A stretch of 64,000 bases of DNA from Isoetes taiwanensis (Eukaryota > Streptophyta > Lycopodiopsida > Isoetales > Isoetaceae): positions 1,069,654 to 1,133,653 of the forward strand of contig JAJEKV010000114.1 in assembly GCA_021234155.1 (NCBI GenBank). The letters run 5' to 3'. Position numbers and translations under genes: made by a program. The notes under the pieces were generated by a model that worked only from the letters and a program-made list of their open reading frames with translations, was not told where the DNA came from and searched no databases. Below are positions 45,055 through 57,010 of the stretch, in pieces (the stretch's first letter is position 1; the number at the start of each line of letters is the position of its first letter).

Positions 45055-48000
45055 TGACGTATTGTTGATCCTTAGCTTGGGCAATCCATTATGACACAGC
45101 AATAAGTTGGAGGAGAATTTTATCTGGGCCATTAGTTTCCAGAGCTCTGGTTCACAGAAACATCCAGCATCATTTATAACCAAGAAGCTGTCAGGATGGT
45201 ACTGAAGGAGAATGTCCAAATTACTGGCCAGAAAGAATGATTTAATGCTATACAGGAAAGCACATCATGTTCAATGAAGCTTTTCCTGATAGAGATGGTG
45301 GCATCATAAATGATGCTATGTGTCTAGGCTTACTGATATCAGATGGACAATGTTAGTGATGCGCCTTTCCATGCAAATGTCCATCACAACTCTTTGACAG
45401 TGTGGTTGAAACAGGAATGTCGCCTAATTAGACCCAGATTATCTCTAATAATGGCCTCCTCTCTTGGCCTCTACAAAATTGCAACGATTTTCTTCACATC
45501 GTTGCTTGTTTCCGCTCCAGAAAGCTAAATAGCCTCTGCCCCAAAGCATTACATTAGAGGATGTGCCAGAGCAGGCAATTTTGCCTGGCTAACGGGCGAG
45601 CCAAGTCCCGAGCCAGGCGAAATTGCCTGGCCTGGCACATTACCTATATCATAATTAGCTACTCTTGAGTAGGTTAGAAACTGGATAAGGATGCTGTGGG
45701 GCGAACAGAACAAAACCAGAATGCCTACTAGTTGTCAGATGGAGTAGGAAATTTATATATCATTTTGGTGCTGAACTTGGATTAATTTCAGCTACTAAAC
45801 ACTCAGAAAAGTGGTCTCTTTTAACTTGCTGAAGTAGTCTCTTGTTCAGAGATAATATTTGCTTGGCCTATTTATGCAAGGCCCATGTACAGACCTGATA
45901 TACATATGTACATTGCTATGATTATAATGCACAGGAAAAGGTGATAACATTTACGGTATGCTGAAAACATGTAAAGAAGATGAATATTATTGCTGAATGA
46001 TATAGAGGAGATGAATCGTAAACAAAGTTATGGATTACATGACTGAAGATGTGTGCAAAAAGGTGATGAGATAAAAGCATGAAATGAACAGGTAGAATGT
46101 TTTTAAGCGGTCGACTAGTCTAGATAGTACTTAAGAACTGATTTTTCTGCTGGAAATGTGCGTCAAGGTTCCTGGTCATAGCAGTACTCAATAGAACTAC
46201 TCTCTGTTGGAGAAGTGTTGTCACGTATTGTGAGTTAGGCAGAACTATGCTGAGCAGAACTAATTTTCTGTTGGAAATGCGCGTCAAGGTTCCTCCTAAA
46301 TGACGAGTGAAAAATATTCTAGCATATGAATAGAAGAAGAGGCCGCCTTTTGGCCTGACGGCTGCTAGGTAACATATCCTGTTTAAGAAATTGATGGCTA
46401 ACACATCAAGCTGGCAATTGCAGGGCCACGGGCTTTATCTTCAACGTTTTTATTATGCACGGATTTCTCGAGTCTCTAGAAACTCGCTTAGAGTGTTATC
46501 TATAAACACTTCCTTCCGCATTCCTTTGAATACAATACAATTCAATACATATATCTTGTAAGCAAGTGTGCTCTCAAACTCAAGGAATGTGTCTCACACT
46601 CATTTTCCATGGCATGTCGTCTTTCCTTTTCCATGGCCCACTCGTATATTGTCCAAATGTAAATTGGGGATATCATAACACGACTTTGATCAATGATGAC
46701 GCTAGGCTAAGCATGATATGGCATGGATCTTTTGAGTATTTCACCATTCTACGCTACTTCTGATATTGTGTCTCTACTTGGTTGTCATGATATTACATAG
46801 AATTTTGAAGAGAGAATCAAATTCAAGGATATTGATTTCTAGCCAGGTTGTAATGATATATCTAATAAGTCTATAATATAAAAAAAAACATATATCTATG
46901 CTATACATTAAGGTATGTTGCTTATGCTTACCCTAAATATACCATCCTTCTGGCATCATCTTCTAATGAAAGTGAAACAAGTTCAAATACCAAGGGCAAT
47001 AGGGTTGGTGTAGGCGTATAAGCGTCTCATTATAAACATCATGTGTTGAGACACTACAAAGCTTTTCTAACTCTCAGCTTCAGAATCAACTTAATTCCTT
47101 GTTAAGATTTATCCCATGGGGAGACAAATACGACATGTATACCAAAATGTATAAAAATGTTTTAGTAGGACGCTATCAAAATGTGTATGACTGCAAACAA
47201 CAACAGCTAGACCAACAACATAAAAAATGGAGTAAATAGCAACGTCAAGTGATATTGATGTGCATGGACTTCATATGCAACATAGACGTGCACATCTCTC
47301 AAAATCGCGTGGCTAGTTCATCTTCATTCTCAATTCTAATCTTGTGTGGTCCACTTTAAATTGATCACGATAATAGAAATACTTGTATTTTAGTTTTAGT
47401 CAACTACCATGGTTGTCTACTTACACACAAGGCTATTTTTGAACCATGTGTTGTGCTATACTCCAAGACTTGTGCAATATGCACAATTGTTTATTCAAAG
47501 TCAAATATCATACGTTGAATGGCTACATCTAAACACCACAATAGAATAGGAGCTCATAAATTCTATAAAACTTGTGAAGTATTATAATCAATGAAATAAA
47601 TTTTTAAATCCACCAAGATTAAACTTGACCATGGATTCAAAATGTTACTACTATAAGATTCTTTGTAAGATTAATTTTATGGTACTTCATCATGGTAGTG
47701 ATCTCCTTTGCCACCTCCAATATATATGGTGTTGGCTATTCATTCCCCATAAATGATCAAGTCTAAGCATCTACAATAGTTTTAGGCTAATAGTTTAAGA
47801 ATTTATTGCTTGTGCAATTGGAGTTATTACACCTACATGAGAGTCAACTTATATTGACTTTCTCCATATTAGCAAGACCATTTCCATGTTAGAAACATTA
47901 TATGGCTAGACTAACCAATCACTTCAAGATATAAGATTCTAAGTTTAGATTGTACTAAGCAAAGAACGCACGTGGAATGAGTCCCAATTAAAAAATGGGA

Positions 48001-49421
48001 TTTTGCTTTGGTTTACAACAGGCTCAATTCATGTTCGTACTCGATTTCATGATTGTATGTAAAGCAAAAAGAAGACCTCAAAAGCTGCCAAAAGCAATTA
48101 AAATATTATATAAAGACATAAATATTTGCAAGAAGACAAACTTATATCCATTGATGGAGGACGTTTATGCTTTCTTCCCAACTTTCTTTCTAATGTGTAT
48201 GAATGTATAAATCAAGAACGACACGGGGAAGAAAATAAAAGCATTGGCCCACTCCCTAGTCCCTGAATTCAAGCATATAATGGAACCAAAGGCTTGGTGC
48301 CTTTCTTCCAACAAATAGAGCCAATCCTTGAGTAAGTGCCTCAAACTAAAAGGAACTTGTCTTTCAAAAATAGTTGCTCTTTGCTCTTCTTCTCTTCAAA
48401 GATATTCAACTGTATATGTCTTTTTCATAATGGTACTTGATTGCAACACCTAGCGGGCTTGTGTTTTACTTGATCTTCGGCAATGTGAAAGAGCACACAA
48501 GAGCACTGCAGAATATGGGAAACAGAGTAAAAGGGACCTACATTAATTGATAGCTATAGAAACTAGATAAACTTGTTAATGAAGCAAGATATGACATATG
48601 GAACTGGTAAGAATGCTAATGGTGCAAAGTCAAGTTAAAACAGGAAAAGATATGATATGGGGTATGCGTTGCATGCGTAGGCACGGATGGCAAGTGACTC
48701 GATTATTGGGAGGAAGTCAAGAATAGGGGTTGGCGCTACATTCATGGAACTTATCTTGGAGAGAAACTGAGATGAAGGTGCCGATGAGGTGTTGATACGG
48801 TGATGAAGTAGGCCCCAATAAGCCACATATATAGGGTGTCTATATATGAAGATGAGGTAAGAAGGGTTGATATGGTGATGAAGTAGGCTCTAGGCCACAT
48901 ATGTAGGGTGTGAATATGGAGATGACGACCTTGAAGAATTACAAAAAAAAGGATGTGGATCCCACTTTGTCAGCATGCATGGGGCTGACTTGTGTAAATA
49001 GCTTCAAGACCACAAGAAAGGAAGCAAGGTGGACCTTGCATTTGTCTTTGGGAATCTAGTGACGGTCAGGCAAAGAAGCGTGATTAGTTTAGGCTTGGAT
49101 ACAACTTGCATGTATAACCTCCAACTAGGCCTCCATTTTGAGATAAAAGTTAAGCCAAATTAAAATACGTCGAGATCATTTTTTGGTAAAAAAAAATCCA
49201 AACTAAGTAAATATACATCCAAGCGTATCAGTACTATGCTTTGCTACAAATTGACATAGAAAGGGGGCAGACACCAAACAAAAGCTAGGGCCCATCTATG
49301 ATGCTTCCTACTTTAGACCATTTCCCATTTGGCCTTGTATAAATTGCACACCTCAGAGGCATTCTGCAGATACCTGCACGCATATCTTTAGTTCTTAGAG
49401 CCTTGAAGTTTGAACCGTTGC
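45055..49421. other. Intergenic between PPR and pectin methylesterase genes
   Basis: No gene supported. It contains the foldback 45561-45640, a 37-bp direct repeat (AACTRATTTTCTGYTGGAAATGYGCGTCAAGGTTCCT) at 46136 and 46258, and a short diverged repeat around 48790-48910 (GGTGATGAAGTAGGC...CCACATAT...AGGGTGT). Confidence 0.5.
45561..45640. repeat. 80-bp foldback with 30-bp arms
   Basis: Arms 45561-45590 and 45611-45640 pair over 30 bases with three mismatches, around a 20-base loop. Outer ends read ATGTGCCAG and CTGGCACAT. Shape and size suit a tiny foldback transposon or a small-RNA precursor. Confidence 0.85.
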
Positions 49422-49429
49422 TATATATT
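49422..49429 (+). promoter_or_regulatory. Probable TATA box of the pectin methylesterase gene
   Basis: TATATATT 60 bases before the ATG at 49482, leaving a short leader of about 30 bases after a transcription start at the usual distance. Confidence 0.4.
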
Positions 49430-49481
49430 TTCTTTTTGATACTTTTCTGCTCCCCAATTCTGCCACACACTGGACTGAAGC

Positions 49482-51124
49482 ATGGCTAAAACTAGGGCCC
49501 TTTTATTTTATGTTTTGTTGCTCATATGCGCAGCAGGGGCAGACAAGCTGACAAAAATTACTCTAAGCCCCTCTAGTGCATGCCAAGCAGGGATGAAAGC
49601 AGCAACACCCAAAATACAAAACATTCTCAGTGGCATACAAAGCTCCTTGCTGGCTGAGAAAAGTGGAGGAAGGCTGAAGGCAGTCCTGGAGGATTGCCAG
49701 GAGACAATTGGGCAGTCTTTGACATACCTCAATTCCTCAATAAACAGAATGCAATTTTATTCTACAAAGTCTCTTAAGGATGGAACCAGTGATGACATAT
49801 GGACTTGGATGAGCTCAACACTGACAGACCATGATACATGCGTTGAAGAATTGCAGTCTCTAGGTGCTTCATGTCCTCAAGAGCTGCTAAAAAGTGCACA
49901 GGAGCTGCAAAATGAATTGGCCAGTGCTCTCTCCCTCTTCACCACTGCAAGGACACATACAATTCAGCAATCCCTGCATAATAGAAAACTTCTTTCCCTC
50001 GACCATGGCCATCTTCCTTATCCTCTTGATCATGATGGCCTCCCTTCTTGGATGCCCGCCGAGCAGCGTCGTCGCCTCCTCCAAACTACCTCTGCTGATA
50101 TTGTTGTTGCTCTTGATGGTAGTGGCAAATTCAAAAGTGTTCAAGCTGCTGTAGATGCTGCCTCTTCTGGCAATGTTATCTATGTTAAGAGTGGTACTTA
50201 CTATGAAACGGTTACCGTTCCTAAGTCTAAGACCAATTTGGTGATATTGGGGGATGGTATTGGCAAGACAATTATTTCTGCTAGCAAGTATTATGCCCAA
50301 GTTGGAACCACCTTCAAAACCCCTACTGTTGGTAATTAACTCTCTCACTCTCAATTATTCTAGCCTCCTCTAATATTTTTAGTCTATCTTATTATTTTCT
50401 TTGTTTTGGTGCCACCATGCATGTTTCTTTCTTTTCACTTTTGTTTCTCTCTCTAACTTTTTCAATTGTGTGCCTTGCAGCTATCAAAGCAAGTGGTTTC
50501 ATTGGCAAATACCTCACCATACAAAATACTGCTGGTGCTTCGAAGAACCAAGCAGTTGCGTTGCTAGTCACTTCTGATAAGGTTGCCTTCTATAAGTGCG
50601 CAATCCTTGCCTACCAAGATACTCTTTATACATATACCAACCGTCAATTTTATAGGGAATGTCAAATTCAAGGCACTGTAGACTTTGTATTTGGTAATGC
50701 AGCTGCCGTCCTCCAAAGTTGCACAATATATGCTAGGAGTGGTGGTAACACAAATACAATCACTGCCCAAGGACGTACTGATAAGAATCAAAATACGGGG
50801 TTGTCATTCCAGAGTTGTCAAGTTGACGGGGCCATCTCAAACACATATTTAGGAAGACCATGGAAAGATTATTCTAGGACAGTGTTTATGGAATGCCAAC
50901 TCAGTAGTGCTATCAATGCAGCTGGCTGGCTTGAATGGTCTGGTGCCTCCTATAGGTCAAAGACTGTGTACTATGGCGAGTACCAAAACACTGGTGCTGG
51001 AGCAAGTAGATCCGGTCGCGTGAGTTGGAGCAAGGCCCTTAGTATGGATGAAGCATCACAATTCACAGTTGGAAATTTCATTGGAGGCAGTTGGTTGAGT
51101 GTCCCTTATGATGCAGGACTCTAG
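49482..51124 (+). CDS. Pectin methylesterase with inhibitor pro-domain (type I PME), two exons
   Basis: Exon 1 49482-50331, intron with GTAATT...TTGCAG, exon 2 50481-51124; 497 residues. A hydrophobic signal peptide (RALLFYVLLLICAAG) leads to the secretory path and cell wall. Residues about 30-170 are a PMEI-like pro-domain; its second Cys pair is present (EDCQE, DTCVEEL), the first reduced to one Cys (SACQAG). A processing site RRRLLQ follows. The catalytic domain has SGTYYE, NQAVALLVTSDKVAFYKC, AYQDTLY, GTVDFVFG and YLGRPW. These hold the two Gln of the oxyanion region, the two catalytic Asp and the Arg. It removes methyl esters from homogalacturonan. All key residues are present, so it should be active. 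Confidence 0.96.
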
Positions 51125-52340
51125 TCTTGTTTCACTTCTACGTACATACTCTAGATGGTGTATGGCCATTCTTATTCTTTCAACACATCAAATTTAACTA
51201 TTACATAAAGTTTAGTGAGTCATAGTGGTAGATGCAATATTGGATCTCCATCCATACTAAGTGCCTTGCTCCTACTCGCGTGAGTAACTAAACTGAATGT
51301 TCAAATTATTCCATGGCGGCAATTATAATTCCTTGTGTTTCTTTAGTATGTTCACAAAATACTTAATTTCTGCCTCACTTATGATACATTTTCTTCTTAT
51401 TGAAGGGTGGGCAATTTGTAAAACTCTTTAACTAGAGGTGACAAGTTCAATTGTGACGTTTGCAATGTACGTTTCCCTTGCCGCTGCCGCTGGCTTTGTA
51501 TCTTTCGCTCAAAGTAAATGAAGTCTATTTTTCTTATCTCCGGAAAAAAAAATTGAATTTCCATACTTACTGAAGTGCAAAGGTACATTGCCTATTGCAG
51601 GTCGGTATATGTTCATGTTGAGGATGACAAAAAACAGAATAGTACAAAATGAGATTGATACATGTGAAAGAAAAATGTCTTCTCAACATCACTCGCGATC
51701 TTTATGGTAGTGCCTTCTTTTACAAAATACACATCATAAAAAGGTACTTTGGTGGAGCCACATTGCTTTTAAATTTCCTTTCATAGATGTGGGCAATAGC
51801 ATCTCCCTAAGAATATGTCCCCATAGCCCCTTCGATGAGAAAGTGTTGATGTAAGAAAATGTTGTTTAATAACGTGGAATTACATGCAATAAAGGACACA
51901 TGTTTTCCTCAAAATAATGGTGCAAATTACCTTTCTTTTTGTTTGGTTTTCATTCTATCTACTATGGATGGACGAATTTTATATAGCTTTACACTTCTTC
52001 TTCTTTGTCATACATCAAATGAGATATACCAAAGTGGCATGACCTATTGGTCCCATGACCTATTGGTCTCCGTGGACGTTAAAAAAACTATTCTATTCTA
52101 TTATATTATCTTAAAATGATTAATCCTCTTCCTTTTACTTTCCTATTTCCTTTTCGTCTTCTTCTATGCAAATACTATGATCTGGTAATTACTAATGTTA
52201 GTAGAACTAACCTATTCTCTGTAATGCCTATTTGTTTGGGTAATCGTTTGTTTCATCTCACATGATAATAATAGAACTAGATGTTTTAGAGCTAGATTCC
52301 ACTAGGTTATAGTTGGTCAACCAATGGCAAGTGCAGGATT
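51125..52340. other. Intergenic; copy of interspersed repeat 3' end
   Basis: No gene. 52036-52102 has GGTCCCATGACC, TATTGGTCTCCGTGGACG, an A run and (TTCTA)n, the second copy of the repeat described at 40731. Confidence 0.45.
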
Positions 52341-53040
52341 CCATTGTATAGGTACTATACAGGCCCTTACGAGGGGTAAGGACCTGACGAGCCGTGTCAG
52401 CGGTGAGCCTGGCCCGTGCCTCATGTAAGGGCCTACCCAGGCACATTCCCACATGCTACTTCTCACATGCCGAGAGCAATTTCTATCACATTTACTCAGA
52501 TGTGGATAGGCTGTCAGAGTCTGTCTTGGTGGGGCTCCCCAATCCATCTCCCATCTCAATTCAGAGCAGTGTACACCGGTGCAAATTCAGGCAATGGATC
52601 TGTGCTTTTTCATGGGCAGATGGGTGCACATGTATCATTGCGGATCCCCCTGTGGCACTGATAATATGTCGTCTTGACCTGTTCAAGGGCGCTGGCATCC
52701 CAGAGATTGCCGAGGAAGCATATGTCAAGGTACTTTCTCAAGCTGTGGCGATCGGCCTCCGTTTGCACTTGGATGCGCCTGTGCTCCTACACATTCTGAG
52801 CAGTGGAAGACGAATGCCACACTCTTCAGAGCTATCTAGTGTATGATCAAATCCGGGCACGCTATGCTAAGTTGGTCCGGCCTGGGCAGCTGCTACATGA
52901 GATATTGTGCACAGCCTTGGTACAGATGTTGGGTTCATACTTTCAAAGAGGTCATGGATCGGCAAGAACAGCTATGTCCTTGGCCACTAGCCTGACATGT
53001 ATATATTTTTCTCATGGTGTATGTATAGTTTGACGACACT
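52341..53040. other. GC-richer stretch with open frames of unknown origin
   Basis: Overlapping frames 52394-52846 and 52803-53033 (GAGIPEIAEEAYVKVLSQAVAIG; YDQIRARYAKLVRPGQLLHE) read like protein but match no family I know. They are interrupted and directly precede an interspersed repeat, so they are probably a transposon remnant. Inverted repeat AGGCCCTTAC / GTAAGGGCCT lies at 52361-52370 and 52425-52434. Confidence 0.3.
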
Positions 53041-53049
53041 CTTATTTCT

Positions 53050-53180
53050 GTCACGGTTTTTCCCCCAAAAACCCTCCGGGGCGAGGGTTTTTTAACCGGA
53101 CAGTAATAAGTCTGTTTGCATCATTTTGTTTTGTTGGGGGCTGATAGATAGATGTTTATTAAAAAAAAATTAGATAGATT
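53050..53180 (+). repeat. Interspersed repeat, variant copy
   Basis: TCACGGTTTTTCCCCCAAAAACCCTCCGGGGCGAGGG matches 40733-40770 closely. The 3' end differs and finishes in GATAGATAG and an A run. Confidence 0.6.
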
Positions 53181-53938
53181 TTTTACTACGGAAAAATTGA
53201 AATGTAACTATTGACTACTTTGTTGCAATCGCGCCATTCGGGTTCTGATCTCTTTCCCAGCTACGGCAGGTAAATCTTTACATCCATTCCAGAGCTGGAC
53301 TTTGTGTTTTTTTCTTCGAACCATCAATTCCTCTGGCTTAGGTATATCTGTCGATCCGTTTTCTGATTTTCCCTCTTCGTCAAAATTATTTGGCTTTCAC
53401 TCTGTCAATTTATTCCGAAACTTTTCCATTCTATTCAGTTTCATTATTCTTCAGCATCTTTACGTCATGCATTACCTTCTTTGTGTTTCCTGGCTGTTTC
53501 TTGTACCGGATTGATTTGGCTTTAAAATAGTGAGTTATTTTTTGTTCCTTTAGGTCGCACATTTACTATGAGCAATGTTTAGTTCATAAGCTTGGTCTTT
53601 CTTCGGCATCTTTTACTTTGAATTGCCGCATTCCTATTAAAGATTCAAATAGCAAATACCTTTGTCAGGAAAGTCATTTTTTCCTTGTCCTGCGTAATGC
53701 AACGTAGGCAGCTACTATCTAGTGTTTGGTATGTTATTCGCACGATTTGTTGTTACCTTTCTTCATCTCGTGATGAGTTGATGAGATAATGCATGCCACC
53801 AGGCTACAAAGATTGACGATTATTCTTTGATCCAACCATATCGATAACCAGCACCAGAAATAGAATCTTGGACCATTATTCGAATCAAATGCATTTTTTT
53901 CCTCCAAGTAGGGGATTGTCATTAGATTCTTAAGATAA

Positions 53939-55316
53939 ATGCCTTCAAAAAGCGACAGCGTTGAAGGTAAGCTTTCATACTGCTTTTTGTTTATTTGATT
54001 TATCATCCTTATGTTTAACAGATCTGTTGTAAGTTTAGATCATGTACTTTCAAGGTTAAAAAACTATTGCTGTTTTTCCTGAGTTTTTTGCTTAATCTCT
54101 GTATGGTAAAGATGTTTACTATCCCTTTTTTATTGGGACGTAAAGCATAGAAAACAATAGTGTATATGCTATATGGTATATCCGGATTCATTGAAGATTG
54201 AAAACTTTTTCAATAAATTTTGCAGGCACAGTGCTGAATTTTCTCAATGAGGTATGTTTCACTTAAGGATTCTGTTTCTACAGTTTTGTTTGATCATGAA
54301 GTTAAGAAACTTATTTGTGGCAAAGTCTTGGTTTAGCATTCACATGTTTTTTTCAATTATTAGAAACCATAAAGTCATTGAAATCATTCTGACGTTTATG
54401 GAGTTTGGCAAGCAGGAAAATCGGCCTTTCAATGCCCAAATTATTGCAGATATGCTGCAGAAATATGGGATAAAGAAAAGCTCAGTCCAGAAAGCTCTTG
54501 ATACATTAGCTGATAGTGGGAAAATAGTCTTTAAAGAGTATGGCAAGCAAAAGATATATTTGGCCAAGCAAGATCAGTTTGTGATTCCCAGTAAGGAGGA
54601 GTTGGATGATATGAAGAAGAATGTGATCCAATTACAAGAAGATGTCAAGCAAGAGAAAAAGACATTGAATGGACTTGAAGGAGGTTAGTTAGGGTTGCAA
54701 GAAACAGTTGTAAAATCATGTAAGCTGGACTGCCAGTTTTTACCTTTTTTATCTTTTGCAATCACAGAGATTGTGACTATGGAGTCGAACATGACATTGG
54801 ACCAAATAAACACTAGAATGAAGCATATCAATGATGAGGTTAGTGAGCAACCTTAAAAATTATTTAGTTTATAATTAGTACGCAATAAAGTGCCGGCCCC
54901 TCTAGGTCACAAAGTTATCTCGAATATAAGTTCAACTCACCTTCTAAAGGAGCTAATGTTTCTATTGCAGATGTCTGTGATGGCAAAGAAATTAGAAAAG
55001 CTACGAGGAGGCTCAGTACTTGTGACAACAGAAGAAAGGCAGAAAATAGAGTCCAGCTACAACACCAAAATTGGCAGTTGGAGAAAAAGAAAGAGAATGT
55101 TTAAAGAACTTTGGGACATGATAACTGAAGGAATGCCCAAGAATCCAAAGGATATCAAGGTACCATCAAGTGCAACCTTCTTGATTTTTCTTTTGCTTTA
55201 TTTCTTATCAGATTTATTTGATGCTTCAGGAAGAGATAGGCATTGAAACAGACGAAGATGTAGGCATCAACTTCCAAGAATACTGCAACTACACGGCAAA
55301 AAGGCCCAAAAGATGA
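53939..55316 (+). CDS. HOP2: HOP2 homologous-pairing protein, six coding exons, 222 residues
   Basis: Exons 53939-53966, 54226-54251, 54416-54683, 54768-54838, 54971-55159 and 55230-55316. All introns are GT-AG and the frame is kept throughout; the length equals that of plant HOP2. The N-terminal winged helix (NRPFNAQIIADMLQ, GKIVFKEYGKQKIYLAKQDQF) is followed by a leucine-heptad coiled coil (about residues 80-150) and the basic stretch WRKRKRMFKELWDMITEG. It ends in a C-terminal GIETDEDVGINFQEY and a Lys/Arg tail (nuclear). HOP2 works with MND1 to help DMC1 and RAD51 promote strand invasion in meiosis, securing correct homologue pairing. Exons 1 and 2 hold only 28 and 26 coding bases. A non-coding first exon ending near 53271 (CTACGGCAG, then GTAAAT) is possible. 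Confidence 0.96.
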
Positions 55317-56569
55317 CTAAAGCCAAGGCTTAACAGATAGATTGTGTACCAAAAAGCAAGGAACTAGTGAAAACAGGCTTTTACTTCTTGGTAATGTGCT
55401 GCAACTGCCATGCAGCAGTTAAGCAATTAAATTACGCAAGCGATGCAAAGAATGAAAAGCATGGTTGTATAAGGCAATGCCATGTGATATTTTTTGCTTT
55501 TTGGCAGGTTGCAAGTGAGCATGGTAGTATTACTGATGAGACTTGCATTGTGATGGTTGTATGTATGTGTAAATGAACAACCAAAATTGCTACGTAGACA
55601 ACAAAACCTAGCAAAATCAGCTACAACCTTGATTGAAATAATCAAAGGCCCTCTACAACTGAAACTAAAGATGGAAATATATTTGTTAAGGGCTATTGTC
55701 CCTGGTATGGCGTTGCAATTATATGGTATAAAATCGTTAGGTTGTGCTTTGAACCTGTCAACAGTAAATCAGTAAGATTCTGGATAGCAACAGGTTTAGA
55801 CGTTGAACGTCAAATACATTTAGATAAATATTTAAAAGTATGAAATTTCCTTAAGATGCATGGTTTATAGTATATGATCCCATAGAGCATTTTGTTTGCT
55901 TCCATCGAGCACCTCTGCAGGAAAGACAAAAGAATGCAACATAATAGTCCAATAACGTATTGCACGCTAAGCATAAAAATTTCCACTAGTTCAACAATCC
56001 CAAGGAGTTCTTGAGGAAGTTTAACAAACAATCCCAATTTTCTATCTCTTCAATAACGCAATTTTGCATTATGCTACAGCTTTGCATAATATTAAAACAA
56101 ATGATCAAAGAAGCTCTGAATAAGGAACCATTGAACGAAAAAAAAATCCAATAGTTTTATCTTCGTAAATTGAAGCAAACTTGTGTAAACTAGCGTATAA
56201 TGCGTCTCTAACGTACATATATTCTTATAGAGTTCTGCCTAGACCACTGTTGAAGTGTCAACGGTAGTAAAAATACAATGGCTAAGATTGCGTGAACTAA
56301 AGATTGTCCACATCATCAAATTTTGCTCATCTAGAAGTTTCTAGAACATTCCATCTTAATTTCTAGAAGATTCCATCCTCATCTTAAACAAAATACCCAC
56401 AGAACTGGGAATTGAGCGCCTATCCATAGGGTTGAATCCCTTCGAACCCCTCCAATCCCCCCAAGCCAACCACTAAGAGCGTGCATTGTTTATGATATGT
56501 ATTGTTTCTTTAGTAGTCTTGAACCTCCATCCAATTGCCAAGCATAAGCGCCTCAAGCCTAAAATAGTA
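55317..56569. other. 3' flank of HOP2 and intergenic DNA
   Basis: No gene or repeat supported. Short frames here lack motifs. Confidence 0.4.
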
Positions 56570-57010
56570 ACTTTTATTGGATGTTTCAGATTGTCACGGG
56601 GATCAACTAGTAAGATTTGGTCGGCTAACTAGCATGAATAAGCATCTCAACGTGAAACAAAAAGTTGCTAAAATAGTAATATTATGGTAGATGCTCCAAA
56701 ATGTCGTGGGGGTTAGCTAATGAGCTTTGACTGGTCAACTAGCATGGATAAGCACCTCACCTAAAATGGAAAGTTTCTAAAAGTAGTAATGTTTTGTAGA
56801 TGTTCTAGAATGTCATCGAGGTTAGTTAATGAGTTTAGATTGGTCAGCTAGCATAGATGAGCACCTCAACCTAAAATAGAAACTATCTAAAAATAGTAAT
56901 GTTTAGGTAATTGCCAAAAATAGTTTTTTAGTATCTTCAGAATGTCATGGAGGCGAGCTAGTGAGCATTGACAGATCAATCAGCATCATCTCAACCTAAA
57001 ATAGAAGTTG
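56570..57010. repeat. Four diverged tandem units of ~110 bp
   Basis: Anchors GTCACGGGGATCAACTAG (56594), GTCGTGGGGGTTAGCTAATGAG (56704), GTCATCGAGGTTAGTTAATGAG (56812) and GTCATGGAGGCGAGCTAGTGAG (56944). Each is followed by an AGCAT...CACCTCAACCTAAAATAGAA block; spacing is 110, 108 and 132. Confidence 0.8.
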
